64,000 nucleotides of DNA. Origin: Streptomyces sp. Tue 6430 (GTDB lineage Bacteria; Actinomycetota; Actinomycetes; Streptomycetales; Streptomycetaceae). The first letter of the stretch is position 1. Every line of letters begins with the position of its first letter. Positions 34,709-42,758 of the stretch are shown in pieces. The notes beneath the pieces are model-generated. The model was not told the origin of the DNA, did not search any database, and saw only the letters and a program-made list of their open reading frames with translations. Location of the stretch: the NCBI GenBank assembly GCA_021568835.1, contig JAKGSH010000010.1, forward strand, positions 5,146,001 through 5,210,000. The letters are read 5' to 3'. The translations under genes were made by a program, and so were the position numbers.

Positions 34709-35253
34709 ATGTTGAGGGGCCTGTTCGTGGACGGACTCGGGCGCGGGTTCACGGCGCTCGCGCGGGACGGCGGTGCGGATGCCGGTGTGCCGGCGGCGCG
34801 GCGTGAGCCGGCCGTCCGGCTCGCGTCGCGCGACGCGCCGATGACCGTCCGGACGAAACCGGCCGCGGCCCCGTCCCGGGCTCCGTCGAACTCCCTTTCC
34901 ACGGTGACGGACCGGACTCCGTCGGGACACCGGCGTCGCCCGGGCCCCCGCCCCGCACCACGGCGGGCAGCGGACCGCCGGACGTGCGGGAAGGCGCCGC
35001 GGCGCACGCCGGCCTACACGTTTCCGGACAGTTGAGGGCGCCCGTCGGGCGAGCCGCCGACCGCGAAGGGCTTACCGTGGACGCGTGGTTGGGGCAGAGG
35101 GCCTCCGCCGCGGTGCAGCAGGGCCGCGCCTCCCCGCACCGCCGATCGGCACGGCAGACGAAGGCGGCGGCGCCGCACCGCCCGGGTGCGCTGGACCGGC
35201 CGGCCTTCATCCCGCCCGCCCCGGCGCGTGGGGACGCCTGCCGGACATCATGA
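34709..35253 (+). CDS. HicB-like ribbon-helix-helix protein, diverged or frame-broken
   Basis: Two frames read together give about 181 codons if one base is added somewhere near 34840-34870. The C-terminal half contains LHVSGQLRAPVGRAADREGL followed by TVDAWLGQRASAAVQ, which parallels INFRPPQAMKEQIEEAASRQ and ISVNAWMIRASAAALAA of the gene at 36215. The middle PGSVELPFHGDGPDSV parallels PGSVDLRLRGMEPSFV there. The N-terminal part is poorly conserved, so the gene may be decayed instead of mis-sequenced. It lies 12 bp before a DUF4097 gene and probably forms a two-gene unit with it. Confidence 0.5.
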
Positions 35254-35265
35254 GAAGGGACAGCG

Positions 35266-36105
35266 ATGCCTGTTTTCGACACTCCTGAGCCGATCTCCGT
35301 CACGATCGACATCAGTGTCGGTGACGTGCGGATCACCGCGGAGGACCGGTCCGACACCGTCGTCGAGGTACGGCCGACCGACGAGACCGACGGCTCGGAC
35401 GTGAAGGCCGCCGGGCAGACGAGCGTCGAGTACGCCGACGGCGTGCTGGTGATCAAGGGCCCGAAGCCCCGGGTGATGGACTTCTCCCGGAAGACCCGCT
35501 CGGTGGACGTGTCGGTCGTGCTCCCCGCCGGCTCGCACGTGCGCGGCGAGGCGGCGGTGGGGGACCTGAGCTGCTCCGGCCGTCTCGGGGAGTGCAGGTA
35601 CAAGACGTCCACCGGGCACGCCCGACTCGACCAGGCCGGTCCGTTGAACCTGAGCACGGTGGGCCACGTCACCGTGGGCCGGGTCGACGGCGACGCCGAG
35701 GTCCGCACCACCGTCGGGCGGATCAGCATCGGGGAGATCGACGGAGCGGCCGTGGTCAAGGGCTCCAACGGCACTGTCGACATCGGCAAGGTCACCGGCG
35801 ACATCGATGTCCACTGCGCCAACGGCGACATCTCCGTCGACCACGCGTGGGGTCTCAGGACCGACATCGAAACCGCCAACGGCAGCATCCGCGTCGGGGA
35901 GGTGACCGGCGGTGCGGTCGTGCTCAGGACCGCGTCCGGTGACCTGGAGATCGGCATCGGTGCGGGCCGCCCGGCGAAGCTGGATCTGACCACCGGGTTC
36001 GGGCGGGTGCACAACATGCTGGAGAGCACCGACGAGTCGTCCGAGGAGTCGGTCGAAGTGCTGGCGCGGACCTCCTACGGGGACATCTCGGTCCACCGGG
36101 CCTGA
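35266..36105 (+). CDS. DUF4097 beta-repeat protein
   Basis: 279 residues of repeating short beta strands with the Gly-Asp-Ile/Val pattern of DUF4097 (SVGDVRITAE, TVGRISIGEID, ANGDISVDH, ASGDLEIGIG, SYGDISVH), predicted to form a right-handed beta helix. No signal peptide or transmembrane segment. ATG 35266 follows AAGGGA. A paralogue in the opposite orientation lies at 36962-37804 (start MPTFDTPSPV versus MPVFDTPEPI). Function unknown; in Streptomyces such genes often adjoin HicB-like genes, as here. No evident link to the biosynthetic line. Confidence 0.85.
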   Translation: MPVFDTPEPISVTIDISVGDVRITAEDRSDTVVEVRPTDETDGSDVKAAGQTSVEYADGVLVIKGPKPRVMDFSRKTRSVDVSVVLPAGSHVRGEAAVGDLSCSGRLGECRYKTSTGHARLDQAGPLNLSTVGHVTVGRVDGDAEVRTTVGRISIGEIDGAAVVKGSNGTVDIGKVTGDIDVHCANGDISVDHAWGLRTDIETANGSIRVGEVTGGAVVLRTASGDLEIGIGAGRPAKLDLTTGFGRVHNMLESTDESSEESVEVLARTSYGDISVHRA

Positions 36106-36128
36106 GCCGCGCGGGCGGACGGCCGGGA

Positions 36129-36164
36129 GCCGGCGGCCGGGCGCACGGGTGCCCGGCCGCCGGC
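36129..36164. terminator. Bidirectional hairpin between convergent genes
   Basis: A 14-bp perfect G/C stem (left arm 36129-36142, right arm 36151-36164) with an 8-base loop, located between the convergent stops at 36105 and 36215. No U-tract, as is usual for Streptomyces terminators. Confidence 0.7.
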
Positions 36165-36214
36165 CGTCCACGCGGCACCGCGGCCGGCACGGCTTCCGTG
36201 CGTCGCCGCGACGG

Positions 36215-36727
36215 CTAACGCACCCAGCCGTTGAACTGCTGCTTGCCGCGGGGGGACCGCTTGCCGGCGGCCAGCGCCGCGGCGGAGGCCCGGATCATCC
36301 ACGCGTTGACCGAGATGCCCTGCCGGGACGCCGCCTCCTCGATCTGTTCCTTCATCGCCTGCGGAGGCCGGAAGTTGATCCGCGCCGTGGCGCCGCCGGT
36401 GGCGCCACCGGATGCTCCGGCCGACCAGTCGCCCGCCGTGTCGTCGGCCTCGTCCCCGGTCTCCTCGGCGGGACCCTCGTCACTCGGGGGCGCAGTCACC
36501 ACGAAGCTGGGCTCCATCCCCCTCAGGCGCAGGTCCACCGAGCCGGGTGCCAGGTCCCGGGTGATCTCCTCGGCCGCGGCCGACAGAACCTTGAGCAGCG
36601 TGAGCCGGACGGCCGACTCCAGCGGAGCGACGAGCCGCTCGGCGACCGCGCGAGTCTCGGCGTCCCCCGCGGCGGAGGCGGTGACCAGCTCGTGACGCAG
36701 CGCCTCGACGTACTCCCTCAGTTCCAT
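36215..36727 (-). CDS. HicB-like ribbon-helix-helix protein
   Basis: 170 residues. An N-terminal helical region (MELREYVEALRHELVTASAA) is followed by an acidic linker and a C-terminal ribbon-helix-helix region (ARINFRPPQAMKEQIEEAAS, then ISVNAWMIRASAAALAAGKR). Resembles HicB-type antitoxin DNA-binding proteins, but no HicA toxin gene is visible. ATG 36727 is chosen for the ELREYVEAL start; an ATG six codons upstream is possible. It is downstream of, and on the same strand as, the DUF4097 gene at 36962. Confidence 0.75.
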   Translation of the reverse strand: MELREYVEALRHELVTASAAGDAETRAVAERLVAPLESAVRLTLLKVLSAAAEEITRDLAPGSVDLRLRGMEPSFVVTAPPSDEGPAEETGDEADDTAGDWSAGASGGATGGATARINFRPPQAMKEQIEEAASRQGISVNAWMIRASAAALAAGKRSPRGKQQFNGWVR

Positions 36728-36961
36728 GGAATTATCATGGCACATCGGTTGCGCCGCGCGGCGCCTGCTCGGCCCGGTCCGCGTGCGACCCCTTTGCGCA
36801 GGTGAAACGCGTGCCGTCGCCATCGGTCGACCGGAACTCTCCGCAGGACGCCGGGCCGCCGGACACGGGCGGGCCGAGGGATCCGTCGCCACCGAGGATC
36901 GACAAGGCGCCATGAAGGTGCCAGACCGTGCGCAGGCGCGGTGCGCGGGCCGCCATCGGGC

Positions 36962-37804
36962 TCACTCCGCGCCGGAACGTTCCACCACGACGTCGCCGAT
37001 CACGGTCCGGGCCCGGACGCGCACGACGTCGTCGGTCGGCTCGTCCGCCCCGAGGAGCGAGAGGGACGTGTACACGGTGCCCGCGACGGAGTCGAGGGAC
37101 AGGCGGGCACCGCTGGTCCCGGCCACACCGACCCGGATGCTGCCGAACGTGGTGGTGGCGACCACGGATCCCTGCACCACCTCACCGACGTCGATGTCGC
37201 CGTGGGTCGTCCGGGCCTCCACGTCGGCGTGCGCCCGGTCGATCCTGATGGCCCCCTTCTCGGCGTGCAGGCGGGCGGCACCGTGGACCTCTCCCACGGT
37301 GGCGTCGCCCTCGCCCTTCGCGCTGATCATGGTGCTGCCCTCGATCAGGCCCAGGTGGACGTCGCCGCAGTCCGCCGTGGCCTCGACGGTGCCGACCGCA
37401 CGGTCGACGGTGATGTCACCGAGGGCGGCGGCCAGGCGCAGGCTGCCGGTGCGGTGGAGCCTGATCCGTCCCAGCCCCGTGCTGAGCCGGCACTCGCCCA
37501 GCTCTCCCACTCCGAGGAAGTCCGCAGCCGTACCCCGGCCGTGCAGGCTCGACCCGGTCGGAACGGCCATCACCAGGATGACCGCGCCGCCGCTCCCGCC
37601 CGGCTCCGGGACGTCCACGAGCAGCCGGCCGTCGGCGTAGTCGGTGTGCAGCCGCTCGGCGGCGTGCACGTCGTCCTGGTTGTCGCTGTCGCGCGGATAC
37701 GCCTCGACCACCGTCTCGGTGAGGTCACTCGCGATGATCCGGACCTGGCCGAACACCAGGCTGAGCACCACCCGGACAGGTGAGGGGGTGTCGAATGTCG
37801 GCAT
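36962..37804 (-). CDS. DUF4097 beta-repeat protein, second copy
   Basis: 280 residues with the same repetitive GDI/GDV beta pattern as the gene at 35266 (LGDITVDRAVG, CGDVHLGLIEG, THGDIDVGEVV, VIGDVVVERSG). ATG 37804 gives the N-terminus MPTFDTPSPVRVVLSLVFGQ, matching the paralogue. The two copies have diverged and are inverted relative to each other, indicating an old duplication or two separate acquisitions. Cytoplasmic by sequence; function unknown. Confidence 0.85.
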   Translation of the reverse strand: MPTFDTPSPVRVVLSLVFGQVRIIASDLTETVVEAYPRDSDNQDDVHAAERLHTDYADGRLLVDVPEPGGSGGAVILVMAVPTGSSLHGRGTAADFLGVGELGECRLSTGLGRIRLHRTGSLRLAAALGDITVDRAVGTVEATADCGDVHLGLIEGSTMISAKGEGDATVGEVHGAARLHAEKGAIRIDRAHADVEARTTHGDIDVGEVVQGSVVATTTFGSIRVGVAGTSGARLSLDSVAGTVYTSLSLLGADEPTDDVVRVRARTVIGDVVVERSGAE

Positions 37805-39130
37805 GGCGGGCCGCCTTCGGGGTGTCTGCGGCTGCCGGTCCGGTACGGACGGCAGTCCGAACGGCGCAGGTACGCGCTTCGTCGCGGGGGTTCGTCTCCG
37901 GCCCCGGGCCGCGGGCCGCCGGGGCACGGGCCCGTACCGCCGGGCAACGCGATGGGTTCTGGTCCGCCCCTGTCATGCCGGACACCTCGTCCTCGGTCCT
38001 CGCCGTGCGCGCGCCGGAGCGCGCGTGCTGTGTCTGTCGTCTGTCCGTCGTGTCTTCCGGCGCTCGTCGCGGGCTCTTTCCGGCACCGGCGGAAGAGGTC
38101 GGTGGAGGCGTCCACGCCCCGGGGCGCGACTTTCTGCTGACGCCATGTGACGCCATGTTAGTGCCATACCGGGATGCCTGGGCAGGGAGGGCCGGGAGCT
38201 CCCTGCGACAGGGAGCGGAATCGGTCACGCGCCGCCCCGGCGGCCGAGACGGAAGGGCCCGCCGGGAGCGGCCGGTTGGCGGACCCTTCCGGCGCCGGGG
38301 GCCCGGCCGCGCATCCCCGCCGGGGGCGGCCCGGCGGCATCGTCCCCGGTGAGGGCCGACAGGGGCGAACCGGCGGTGGACCGGACGCGTGTCGGCGCCC
38401 CGGCGACCGTCGGGGGCGATGGGTTGACGCCAAATTCAAGTCGTCCGACGTGTGTCGTCCCCGGGCGTCGGCGCCGGGTGCCGCTGTTCCGGTTCCTCCC
38501 GGAACCCGCGACGCCGATCGCGCTCGACCCGGCGTCCGTCCTGCCGAGGCGGTCCCGCCCCCGTGCCGGCGCCCATGCCCGCAGTTCATGCCCGCAGTTG
38601 ATGCCCGGAGCACGCGCCGCCGGGGTCTGCCGGTACGCGTCCGGGTCGCGGCCGGACTGTTCCGTCGCCCCCCGTCGCCCCCCGTCGCCCCCCGTCGGTT
38701 CCCGCCGGGAAGGGCGACCTGACGGGTTGCGGTGGCACCCTCCCCGTAGGACACGGCCCCGCGCGGGTGCGGGGGAACGCCGATGCCTTCCGGCCGACGT
38801 ACGGCTGGGGCCGATCCGCCGTGACATTCGCCTGCTGGGGTGTCTTCGCAGGTCACGGGCATGGTGTCGAGCAAGGGCCGGGCGGTCCGCGGCCCGTTTC
38901 CGCACATCGTGCGCCAAGGTGGCGCAACTTGGCGGTGGAACTGTCGCCACATGATGTCATCATGGCGCTATGGCGGCCGAGGAGGAATCGCGCGACGGCA
39001 GGTCCCCGTGGTGCGTCGCGGAGGCCGGCCCGCCACCTGGGCCGGCGCGCTGCCGGCGGTCCCGGCGGTGGGCCGCGCCGACGCCCGCCGCCGGGTGCCT
39101 CGGACGTGCCGCCCCGGCCCGGCCCCGGCG
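37805..39130. other. Long noncoding or degenerate stretch
   Basis: About 1.3 kb with no convincing gene on either strand: possible frames are Arg/Pro/Gly-rich and lack conserved motifs. It contains small tandem repeats (10-bp ccgtcgcccc units at 38662-38697; a 13-bp unit twice near 38575-38602), a repeated TGACGCCATG near 38139-38158, and the dyads at 38912-38964. It looks like decayed sequence at an old insertion or deletion site. Confidence 0.5.
38912..38964. promoter_or_regulatory. Two adjacent dyads, possible operator
   Basis: CGCCAAG and CTTGGCG arms at 38912-38934, then the perfect palindrome CATGATGTCATCATG at 38950-38964. They stand just before a short open frame (ATG 38970) that has no recognisable product and leads into a transporter remnant. 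CGCCA/TGGCG elements also occur upstream of the HicB-like gene at 34709. Confidence 0.35.
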
Positions 39131-39328
39131 GTCCTCTTCGACGCCCGCGTCGTCCACGCGGCTGTGGTTCCGGCGCTCTTCGCCGTCCTGGGCGACCGCG
39201 CGCGGCGGCTGCCGAAGCGGCTCGGCCGCGTGCTGCCGGACGCGGACGCCGAAGGCGGGGAGCCGTCGCGCCGGCCCGCGTCCCCGGAGGGCCGGCGCGC
39301 GGTGCGCGCACTCCGGTACAGCCGCTGA
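39131..39328 (+). pseudogene. C-terminal remnant of an MMPL/RND transporter
   Basis: The frame encodes LFDARVVHAAVVPALFAVLG and on to GRVLPDADAEGG, which matches the usual end of MMPL transporters (Asp-Ala-x-x-Val-x, Val-Pro-Ala, Leu-Gly-Asp, then Leu-x-x-x-Leu-Pro-x-x-Asp-x-Glu-Gly). Nothing upstream in any frame supplies the rest of a ~700-residue transporter, so this is a truncated relic. An intact MMPL gene of different sequence is at 47059. Confidence 0.55.
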
Positions 39329-39401
39329 CGCGCGCCGCCGGGAGCCCGGCCGGCCGCGGAACCGGCCCCAGCGGACCGGGGGAAGCCCTCTGCCGCCGTC
39401 G

Positions 39402-40595
39402 CTACGGCACCCGCTGTGCCGTGTCGTGGGACGGCACGGCGGTGAGCTCGTGCAGGCGCCGGTAGGCGTATGCGGCCGAGACGAGGGCCATGTGGTGGTA
39501 CCAGCCGGGGAACGAGCGCCCCTCGAAGTCCAGCAGTCCGAAGTTCCGCTCCATGGAGCCGATCGCGTCGGTCGTCCCGGTGTGCAGCTCGGCGATCGAG
39601 CCGACCTCCGCGAGGGTGTGGTGGGCGAGGCTGGTCAGCCACAGCGGCCCCGGGGTGCGAGCCGGCCCCAGTTCGGTGAAGAGCCGGTAGGGGGGACCGG
39701 GGGAGCGGCCGTGGAAGCCGCCCGGCAGACGGACGAGCGCGGTCTGGAAGTGCGCGACGCGCTGTCGCCCGCCGGGCAGGGGGACGACGGCCGTCTCCGG
39801 GTTCTGGGCGAAGACCAGGGTTCTCGCGCTCACGGGCGTCGGGGAGCCCTCCCCGGGGGGCAGCACCGTCAGGTGCGGCGGCACCGCGACGACGAAGTCA
39901 CGGCGCCGCTTGGCGAGTCCGTGCAGCAGGCACCCCAGGTCGGATTCGTCGCTCATGTCGACGAGAACGACGGAGGACGGGGAGTCCGTGCGGGCCGACA
40001 GCCGGTCGACGAGGCGGAGCGTGTGCGCCCACAGCGGCCGGTACCGCTCGACGTCCGGTATGCGCGTGTCCCTGCGCCGCTCGGGGTCCCGGGTCCAGCC
40101 CGCCGGCAGGTGCAGGCACCAGTCGACGGGAATCTGGGCGGTGTCCACGCACAGGAAGGAGCCCAGCCCCAGCTGGCAGTTGCGCGTGCGGCCCGAGGCC
40201 AGGTCGAAGTAGCGGTGGACGCCCACCGACCGGTCGCCGCGCTTGGGCAGCACGGCCCGGCCGATGGACCACACGGGCTCGGGCCGCCGATCGGCCACCC
40301 AGCGGGTGAGCTCCTCCATGACCTCGTCGAAGTCCCACGGGCTGAGGCTGACGAACTGGCGCAACGACTGCACGACGGACGGGTCGCAGGAGACCGCGGT
40401 GGCGAGCCGGCGCAGCGACTTCTTGCCCGACGTGACGAGCAGGCCTTTCAGATAGGCGTGTGCGCACTTGCGTTGGTCGGTCCGGCGCAGGCTCTTGAAA
40501 ATAGTGCTGCTGAAACGGTCCAGAAGTAATTCCGAACCGACGGAGTACGTCGCATCCCGTGAGGTCGACGAGGTGTCCGGTTGAGTCGCATTCAT
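39402..40595 (-). CDS. IS701-like transposase-family protein, probably non-transposing
   Basis: 397 residues. The N-terminal RTDQRKCAHAYLKGLLVTSG and SLSPWDFDEVMEELTRWV, and the C-terminal FEGRSFPGWYHH with MALVSAAYAYRRL, match the IS701 DDE transposase layout. The first catalytic Asp region, normally like DETGFPKKG, reads WSIGRAVLPKRG and lacks it; the C-terminal Glu remains. No terminal inverted repeats were seen around it. I infer a relic or domesticated protein. A leucine near residue 23 is encoded by the rare TTA codon (40529-40527), which in Streptomyces makes translation depend on bldA tRNA. It is divergent from the LmbU-family gene, which also carries a TTA. Confidence 0.7.
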   Translation of the reverse strand: MNATQPDTSSTSRDATYSVGSELLLDRFSSTIFKSLRRTDQRKCAHAYLKGLLVTSGKKSLRRLATAVSCDPSVVQSLRQFVSLSPWDFDEVMEELTRWVADRRPEPVWSIGRAVLPKRGDRSVGVHRYFDLASGRTRNCQLGLGSFLCVDTAQIPVDWCLHLPAGWTRDPERRRDTRIPDVERYRPLWAHTLRLVDRLSARTDSPSSVVLVDMSDESDLGCLLHGLAKRRRDFVVAVPPHLTVLPPGEGSPTPVSARTLVFAQNPETAVVPLPGGRQRVAHFQTALVRLPGGFHGRSPGPPYRLFTELGPARTPGPLWLTSLAHHTLAEVGSIAELHTGTTDAIGSMERNFGLLDFEGRSFPGWYHHMALVSAAYAYRRLHELTAVPSHDTAQRVP

Positions 40596-41166
40596 GCCGC
40601 AATAACTCCCCCGAGGTTACTGAGCGCTGCGGGAGAGTGTAGGGCGCGCCCCGGTGCGGCGCTACCGTCCGGCGTCCGTCCGTCTCAGGGGGCGGGGCAC
40701 CGCGTGCCGGGCCGGTTCCGAGGGCCCGGCCGGGCGGCCGGGTGGTGTGCGAAGCGCCTGCCCCGGGAGCGTCCCGGCGGCCGTGCCGGGCCGGCGTGCC
40801 CCGGCTCCGACCGGCTCCGACTAGCAGGATTCACGCGGGGAATCCAGGTTCGGATCACGCCAAACAGCGGGCCCGGCCGGTGTTTCGGAGGGGGATCGTC
40901 CGAACTCCGCAAAGTAGTTCTCCATGGTCCCAAGATCCTTGAACTCGCCTCGATGGCCGGGATCTACTCGGAAGCGCGGCAGTTGGCCATCTCGACCTCG
41001 ACAAGGGGCCGCGCAATGCCCTGTTCCTTCAGGTCGGCAGTACTCGTCTGCGGGCGCTGGTCATTGTTTTTGGCATCCGTGTGAAAACGGGGTGAACGCT
41101 TTCCGTGTCCGGTGGAGAGCCGCCGCAGGCCCGCTCGGTCGGTACGCGCGTAGACATGGAGGCGTC
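40596..41166. other. Divergent promoter region
   Basis: 571 bases between the IS701-like gene and the LmbU-family gene, containing the promoters of both. Less GC-rich patches occur near 40850-40930 and 41050-41100. No gene, and no copy of the 18-bp palindrome, was found. Confidence 0.45.
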
Positions 41167-41853
41167 ATGACGAATCATGTCGAGGACTGCAAGGATTCCA
41201 GAACACTCATGTTCGACAGAGCGGCGGAGGAAGCGCCGAGAACACGAAGAGCCGCCGATGGGGCGGAGCCGCGGCGCGAACAGGTCCTCACCACCAAGGT
41301 GGGGCTGCACATCCCCAAGGGACTGGCCTTCGAGGAGTGGGAACGCGCCGGGCGTCAGCTCTCCGGTCTGCTCAACTCGTCGTCCTGGTGGCTCGGGGAC
41401 TGGCTCGTCTACGGCAAGGACCACTACGCCGACCGCTACGAGCGCGGCATCCGCGCGGCCGGGCTCCAGTACCAGACGCTGCGCAACTACGCCTGGGTCT
41501 CCCGGCGGTTCGCGTTACCCCGGCGGCGGTCCGTGCTCAGCTTCCAGCACCACGCCGAGCTGGCGTCGTTGTGCGTCGACGAGCAGGAGACCTGGCTCGA
41601 CCGCGCCGAGCGGATGAAGTGGAGCACCAAGCAACTGCGCAACGCCATCAGGGCCCAGCGCGAGGGCACCCCGCAGGAGGCGGACGCCGTGGCGACGACG
41701 CGCCGGCTCGCCGTGCCGGACAACCGGCTCCAGTGGTGGCACAAGGCGGCGGCCCAGGCCGGCACCGAGTTGGGGGAGTGGGTGATGGCCACCCTGGACG
41801 CCGCCGCCGAGCAGGTGCTGAAGGAGGCCGACCGGCAACCGCCCCTCGCGTGA
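41167..41853 (+). CDS. LmbU-family transcriptional regulator
   Basis: 228 residues. The central part matches the LmbU/NovE family of cluster-situated activators (LTTKVGLHIPKGLAFEEWER, SSSWWLGDWLVYGKDHYADR, LQYQTLRNYAWVSRRFALPR, SFQHHAELASL), followed by a helical tail. ATG 41167 follows GGAGG; the first ~40 residues are variable. A Leu in the conserved RRFALPRR is encoded by TTA (41515-41517), so production should depend on the bldA tRNA, tying the cluster to development. Convergent with the piperazate synthase gene. It is the best visible candidate pathway activator besides the two SARPs. Whether it binds the 18-bp palindrome is untested; published LmbU targets have a different core. Confidence 0.88.
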   Translation: MTNHVEDCKDSRTLMFDRAAEEAPRTRRAADGAEPRREQVLTTKVGLHIPKGLAFEEWERAGRQLSGLLNSSSWWLGDWLVYGKDHYADRYERGIRAAGLQYQTLRNYAWVSRRFALPRRRSVLSFQHHAELASLCVDEQETWLDRAERMKWSTKQLRNAIRAQREGTPQEADAVATTRRLAVPDNRLQWWHKAAAQAGTELGEWVMATLDAAAEQVLKEADRQPPLA

Positions 41854-41918
41854 CCGGTTCACGGGCACCGGCCGCCGCGACGGCGGGCGGGCGTCCGTCC
41901 GGGGCGCCGAGGGGCGCG

Positions 41919-41946
41919 GGGTCCGCACGCCGAGGGGTGCGGACCC
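41919..41946. terminator. Hairpin between convergent LmbU-type and KtzT-type genes
   Basis: Perfect 10-bp stem (gggtccgcac / gtgcggaccc) with an 8-base loop, between the stops at 41853 and 41968. Likely bidirectional terminator. Confidence 0.65.
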
Positions 41947-41967
41947 GGCGTCAGGAGGGGAGGACCG

Positions 41968-42612
41968 TCACGGCAGGCGGTTCATGAGATCCGCCGTCTG
42001 CGCGTGCCGGGTGCATCCGCGCGAGGCGAAAGACCGCACGACCCGTTCGCGGATCTCGGGCTGTTGTTCCTGGCTGAGTTTGAACATCGACTCGGCCTTG
42101 GTCACCCGGACACGGAAAGCGCCCACGCCGGGCAGTATCTTGCGGAAATAGCCGACGGACTCGGCCATGTCCCAGCTGTAGCCGAATTCCTTCTCGAAGA
42201 CCCGCACCGTCGCCCGTACGACCTCCAGCGTCTCCTCCGCCGACTCGATCCTCTCCACGACTCCGTGCACGTGCACCGAGGTGAAGTTCCACGTCGGGGC
42301 GGCCGGTGTGACGTCGTAGACGGTGGGCGAGACGTAGGCGTGCGGGCCGGTGAACGTCAGCAGGACCACCGTCCCGTTCTCCAGCGCCTCCCAGTGCGGA
42401 TTGGCCCGGTTCATGTGACCCAGCAGGGACCTGCCGGCCAGGTCCGCGGCGGTCGGCCCGTCCCACCCGGGGTCGGTGATGACCGGCAGGTGGGTGGCGA
42501 ACGGTCCGTCGGCGGGAGCGCCGTTGCTGGCCATCAGGGCCAGCGGGTTGGCGCCCATCAGATCGACCATCCACGAGACGTCGGGTTCCCGGTAGTGGCT
42601 GGGGACGAACAT
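41968..42612 (-). CDS. Piperazate synthase (KtzT / PaiB-fold heme protein)
   Basis: 214 residues of the PaiB-like split-barrel family that includes KtzT, which closes the N-N bond of N5-hydroxyornithine to L-piperazate using heme. Visible are the start MFVPSHYREPD, LGHMNRANPHW (the conserved His-containing loop), FTGPHAYVSPTVY, PTWNFTSVHVHG and the C-terminal KLSQEQ. With the ornithine N5-hydroxylase at 32145 this completes the two-enzyme piperazate route. ATG 42612 follows AAAGGTGA; an ATG at 42687 would add an Arg/Ser-rich stretch encoded by the 9-bp repeats and is less likely. General PaiB-type proteins of unknown role share the fold, so the assignment rests partly on context. Confidence 0.82.
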   Translation of the reverse strand: MFVPSHYREPDVSWMVDLMGANPLALMASNGAPADGPFATHLPVITDPGWDGPTAADLAGRSLLGHMNRANPHWEALENGTVVLLTFTGPHAYVSPTVYDVTPAAPTWNFTSVHVHGVVERIESAEETLEVVRATVRVFEKEFGYSWDMAESVGYFRKILPGVGAFRVRVTKAESMFKLSQEQQPEIRERVVRSFASRGCTRHAQTADLMNRLP

Positions 42613-42633
42613 GCGGCACTCACCTTTCGTGGT

Positions 42634-42670
42634 ACGACGAGAACGACGAGAACGACGAGAACGACGAGAA
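42634..42670 (-). repeat. 9-bp tandem repeat in the leader of the piperazate synthase gene
   Basis: Four units of acgacgaga on the plus strand (TCTCGTCGT in the transcript), ending 22 bases before the start codon and just 5' of the ribosome site. Copy number could affect leader length or, if ATG 42687 is used, the protein N-terminus. Confidence 0.8.
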
Positions 42671-42740
42671 CGCTGACATTGCGGCATCCGGGCCGCGGGC
42701 GCGGCAATGACGCGGCGAATGGTCGGCTAAACCGCTCCGT

Positions 42741-42758
42741 TGTCCTGTTGGCAGGACA
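42741..42758. promoter_or_regulatory. 18-bp palindromic operator candidate, copy 4
   Basis: TGTCCTGTTGGCAGGACA. Perfect arms extend to 11 bp around a 4-bp centre (42737-42762). It sits 129 bp upstream of the piperazate synthase start, almost the same distance as copy 2 from its gene. Confidence 0.65.

Noticed and set aside
34709..37804. HicA/HicB toxin-antitoxin system
   Set aside because: Only the HicB-like DNA-binding part is visible; no small HicA double-stranded-RNA-binding-fold toxin frame could be found on either side.
37973..38167. Small minus-strand open frame upstream of the second DUF4097 gene as a HicB-like remnant
   Set aside because: The 64-residue product is Arg/Pro-rich with no ribbon-helix-helix pattern, so there is no support beyond position.
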